Below, piece after piece: positions 63,260-64,000 of a DNA stretch of 64,000 bases. Both the position numbers and the translations under genes were made by a program. The DNA is from G963674835 sp963674835 (GTDB lineage: Bacteria > Planctomycetota > Planctomycetia > Pirellulales > Thermoguttaceae): NCBI GenBank assembly GCA_963674835.2, contig CAXXKC010000001.1, positions 930,001-994,000 of the forward strand, in the 5' to 3' direction. Under the pieces are notes generated by a model. The model did not search any database and was not told where the DNA came from. It saw only the letters and a program-made list of their open reading frames with translations. How positions within the stretch are numbered: the first letter of the stretch is position 1; each line of letters starts with the position of its first letter.

Positions 63260-63437
63260 CGATCTCTCCTCGTCGGCCATTCGGTATCCCCCCTATTGCA
63301 TCGGCTCCTCCAGGATATCCCAGCCGGGCCAATCCCGTAAGGTCGGCACTTTCCGGCAAACTGACGAAAAACGGCCGACCTCCGCCGCAACCGCATGACA
63401 TACTTGAGATGGCCACTCTCCGGCGGGGATGACACCT

Positions 63438-64000
63438 ATGACCGACATGCTTCAGCCTCTTCCAGGACCGAACGATCAGCCGGCCACCGTCCCGGGATGC
63501 GAAATCCCGAGCTTGGCTGTCTGGCTGCCGCCCGTAGATGCCCGTGAGGAGCCCTACCCCGACGTACCGTCGCGTGGACCGGCATCCGGCGCGAGCGCGA
63601 CACCGATCGAACTGCCGAAGTGTGTTCGTGAGTTGGGTCTTTCGTTGTCGTGCCTCACCCTTGAGGAAACGCTCGATCAGATCGACGCGTTGGTCGATCG
63701 CCGCCAGCCAAGCTACTTCATCACGGCCAACTTGCACTACGCAATGCTCAGCCAACGCGACCCGCGGCTGGCCGAGGTCAATCGCAACGCAGCCTTCCTC
63801 GTGGCCGACGGGATGCCGCTGGTTTGGTATTCCCGGCTCAAGTGGCGGCGTCTGCCCGAGCGCGTGGCGGGTGCCGACCTGATCTACTCGATCGCCGAAC
63901 GCGCCGCAGTGCGCCGTTACCGCATGTTTCTGCTCGGGGGTGCCCCCGGCGTGGCCCAGCAGGCCGCCGACAATCTGCAAGATCTCTACGGCCCCTTGGA
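63438..64000 (+). CDS. WecG/TagA/CpsF-family glycosyltransferase (5' part)
   Basis: A 187-codon partial gene running off the right edge. It encodes a family GT26 transferase, which adds N-acetylmannosaminuronic acid, N-acetylmannosamine or glucose to lipid-linked sugars in exopolysaccharide, teichoic acid or enterobacterial common antigen synthesis. Family marks: LSLSCLTLEETLDQID near 70, TANLHYAMLSQRDPRLAEVNR near 99, FLVADGMPLVWYSRL near 122, RVAGADLIYSIAERA near 143, and MFLLGGAPGVAQQAADNL near 164. The first 55 residues are a Pro-rich extension not typical of the family. ATG 63438 is the likely start. Divergent from galE, as expected for a surface-polysaccharide locus. Confidence 0.85.
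   Translation, partial: MTDMLQPLPGPNDQPATVPGCEIPSLAVWLPPVDAREEPYPDVPSRGPASGASATPIELPKCVRELGLSLSCLTLEETLDQIDALVDRRQPSYFITANLHYAMLSQRDPRLAEVNRNAAFLVADGMPLVWYSRLKWRRLPERVAGADLIYSIAERAAVRRYRMFLLGGAPGVAQQAADNLQDLYGPL

Overview
The window reads as a chromosomal segment of a heterotrophic planctomycete, most likely of the Pirellulales type. This is inferred from the gene content: high GC, a mix of ATG and GTG starts, many Tat-type RRxF signal peptides, Cys/Pro/Thr-rich and Tyr-rich secreted proteins, paralogous outer-membrane beta-barrels of the DUF6268 kind, Gfo/Idh/MocA and sialidase-like secreted proteins, and a large set of exported hydrolases. No rRNA, tRNA, CRISPR array, integrase or insertion sequence was seen, and nothing suggests recent mobile DNA.

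Layout. 0.4-3.6 kb: a GxGYxYP-type secreted protein and a cysteine-rich secreted protein. 3.7-8.6 kb: a tightly packed plus-strand housekeeping run (TGS GTPase, DNA polymerase X, sucC, sucD) with overlapping starts and stops. 8.6-19.1 kb: cell-envelope and housekeeping genes, namely two DUF6268-like barrels, BirA ligase, an all-helical secreted protein, a GNDxY-repeat protein, an RlmM-like methyltransferase, a Gfo/Idh/MocA oxidoreductase and a conserved small protein.

19.4-58.6 kb is dominated by exported glycan and lipid degradation: three BNR/sialidase-like proteins, two ceramidase-like proteins, a six-hairpin glycosidase-like protein, an alpha/beta hydrolase, a GH36 alpha-galactosidase with an NPCBM domain, a GH13 enzyme, a possible DUF6259 glycosidase-like protein, three SGNH hydrolases, a GH29-like protein, a C45-like hydrolase, a secreted GH2 beta-galactosidase, a GntP permease and a Tat-exported FAD oxidoreductase. 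Interspersed are a solitary MoxR ATPase, a PKD/TPR-like exported protein and a coupled pair of small paralogous proteins. No SusC/SusD pair, TonB receptor or sulfatase is visible, so this is not a Bacteroidetes-style PUL. 58.6-64 kb: an omptin-like outer-membrane protein, an MFS transporter, a small membrane protein, GalE and the start of a WecG/TagA-type glycosyltransferase that runs off the window.

Working model (inference): exported enzymes trim galactose-rich, acylated glycans and glycolipids. The sugars and sugar acids enter through MFS and GntP carriers, GalE interconverts UDP-glucose and UDP-galactose, and central metabolism (SucCD) consumes the products. The most interesting points are the omptin-like protein with a conserved DxD/DxH set, the overlapping pair of homologous small proteins at 36.9-37.8 kb, the GNDxY-repeat protein, a truncated reading frame translationally coupled to an esterase at 25.9 kb, and a perfect 8+8 dyad between two divergent glycosidase genes at 44.8 kb.
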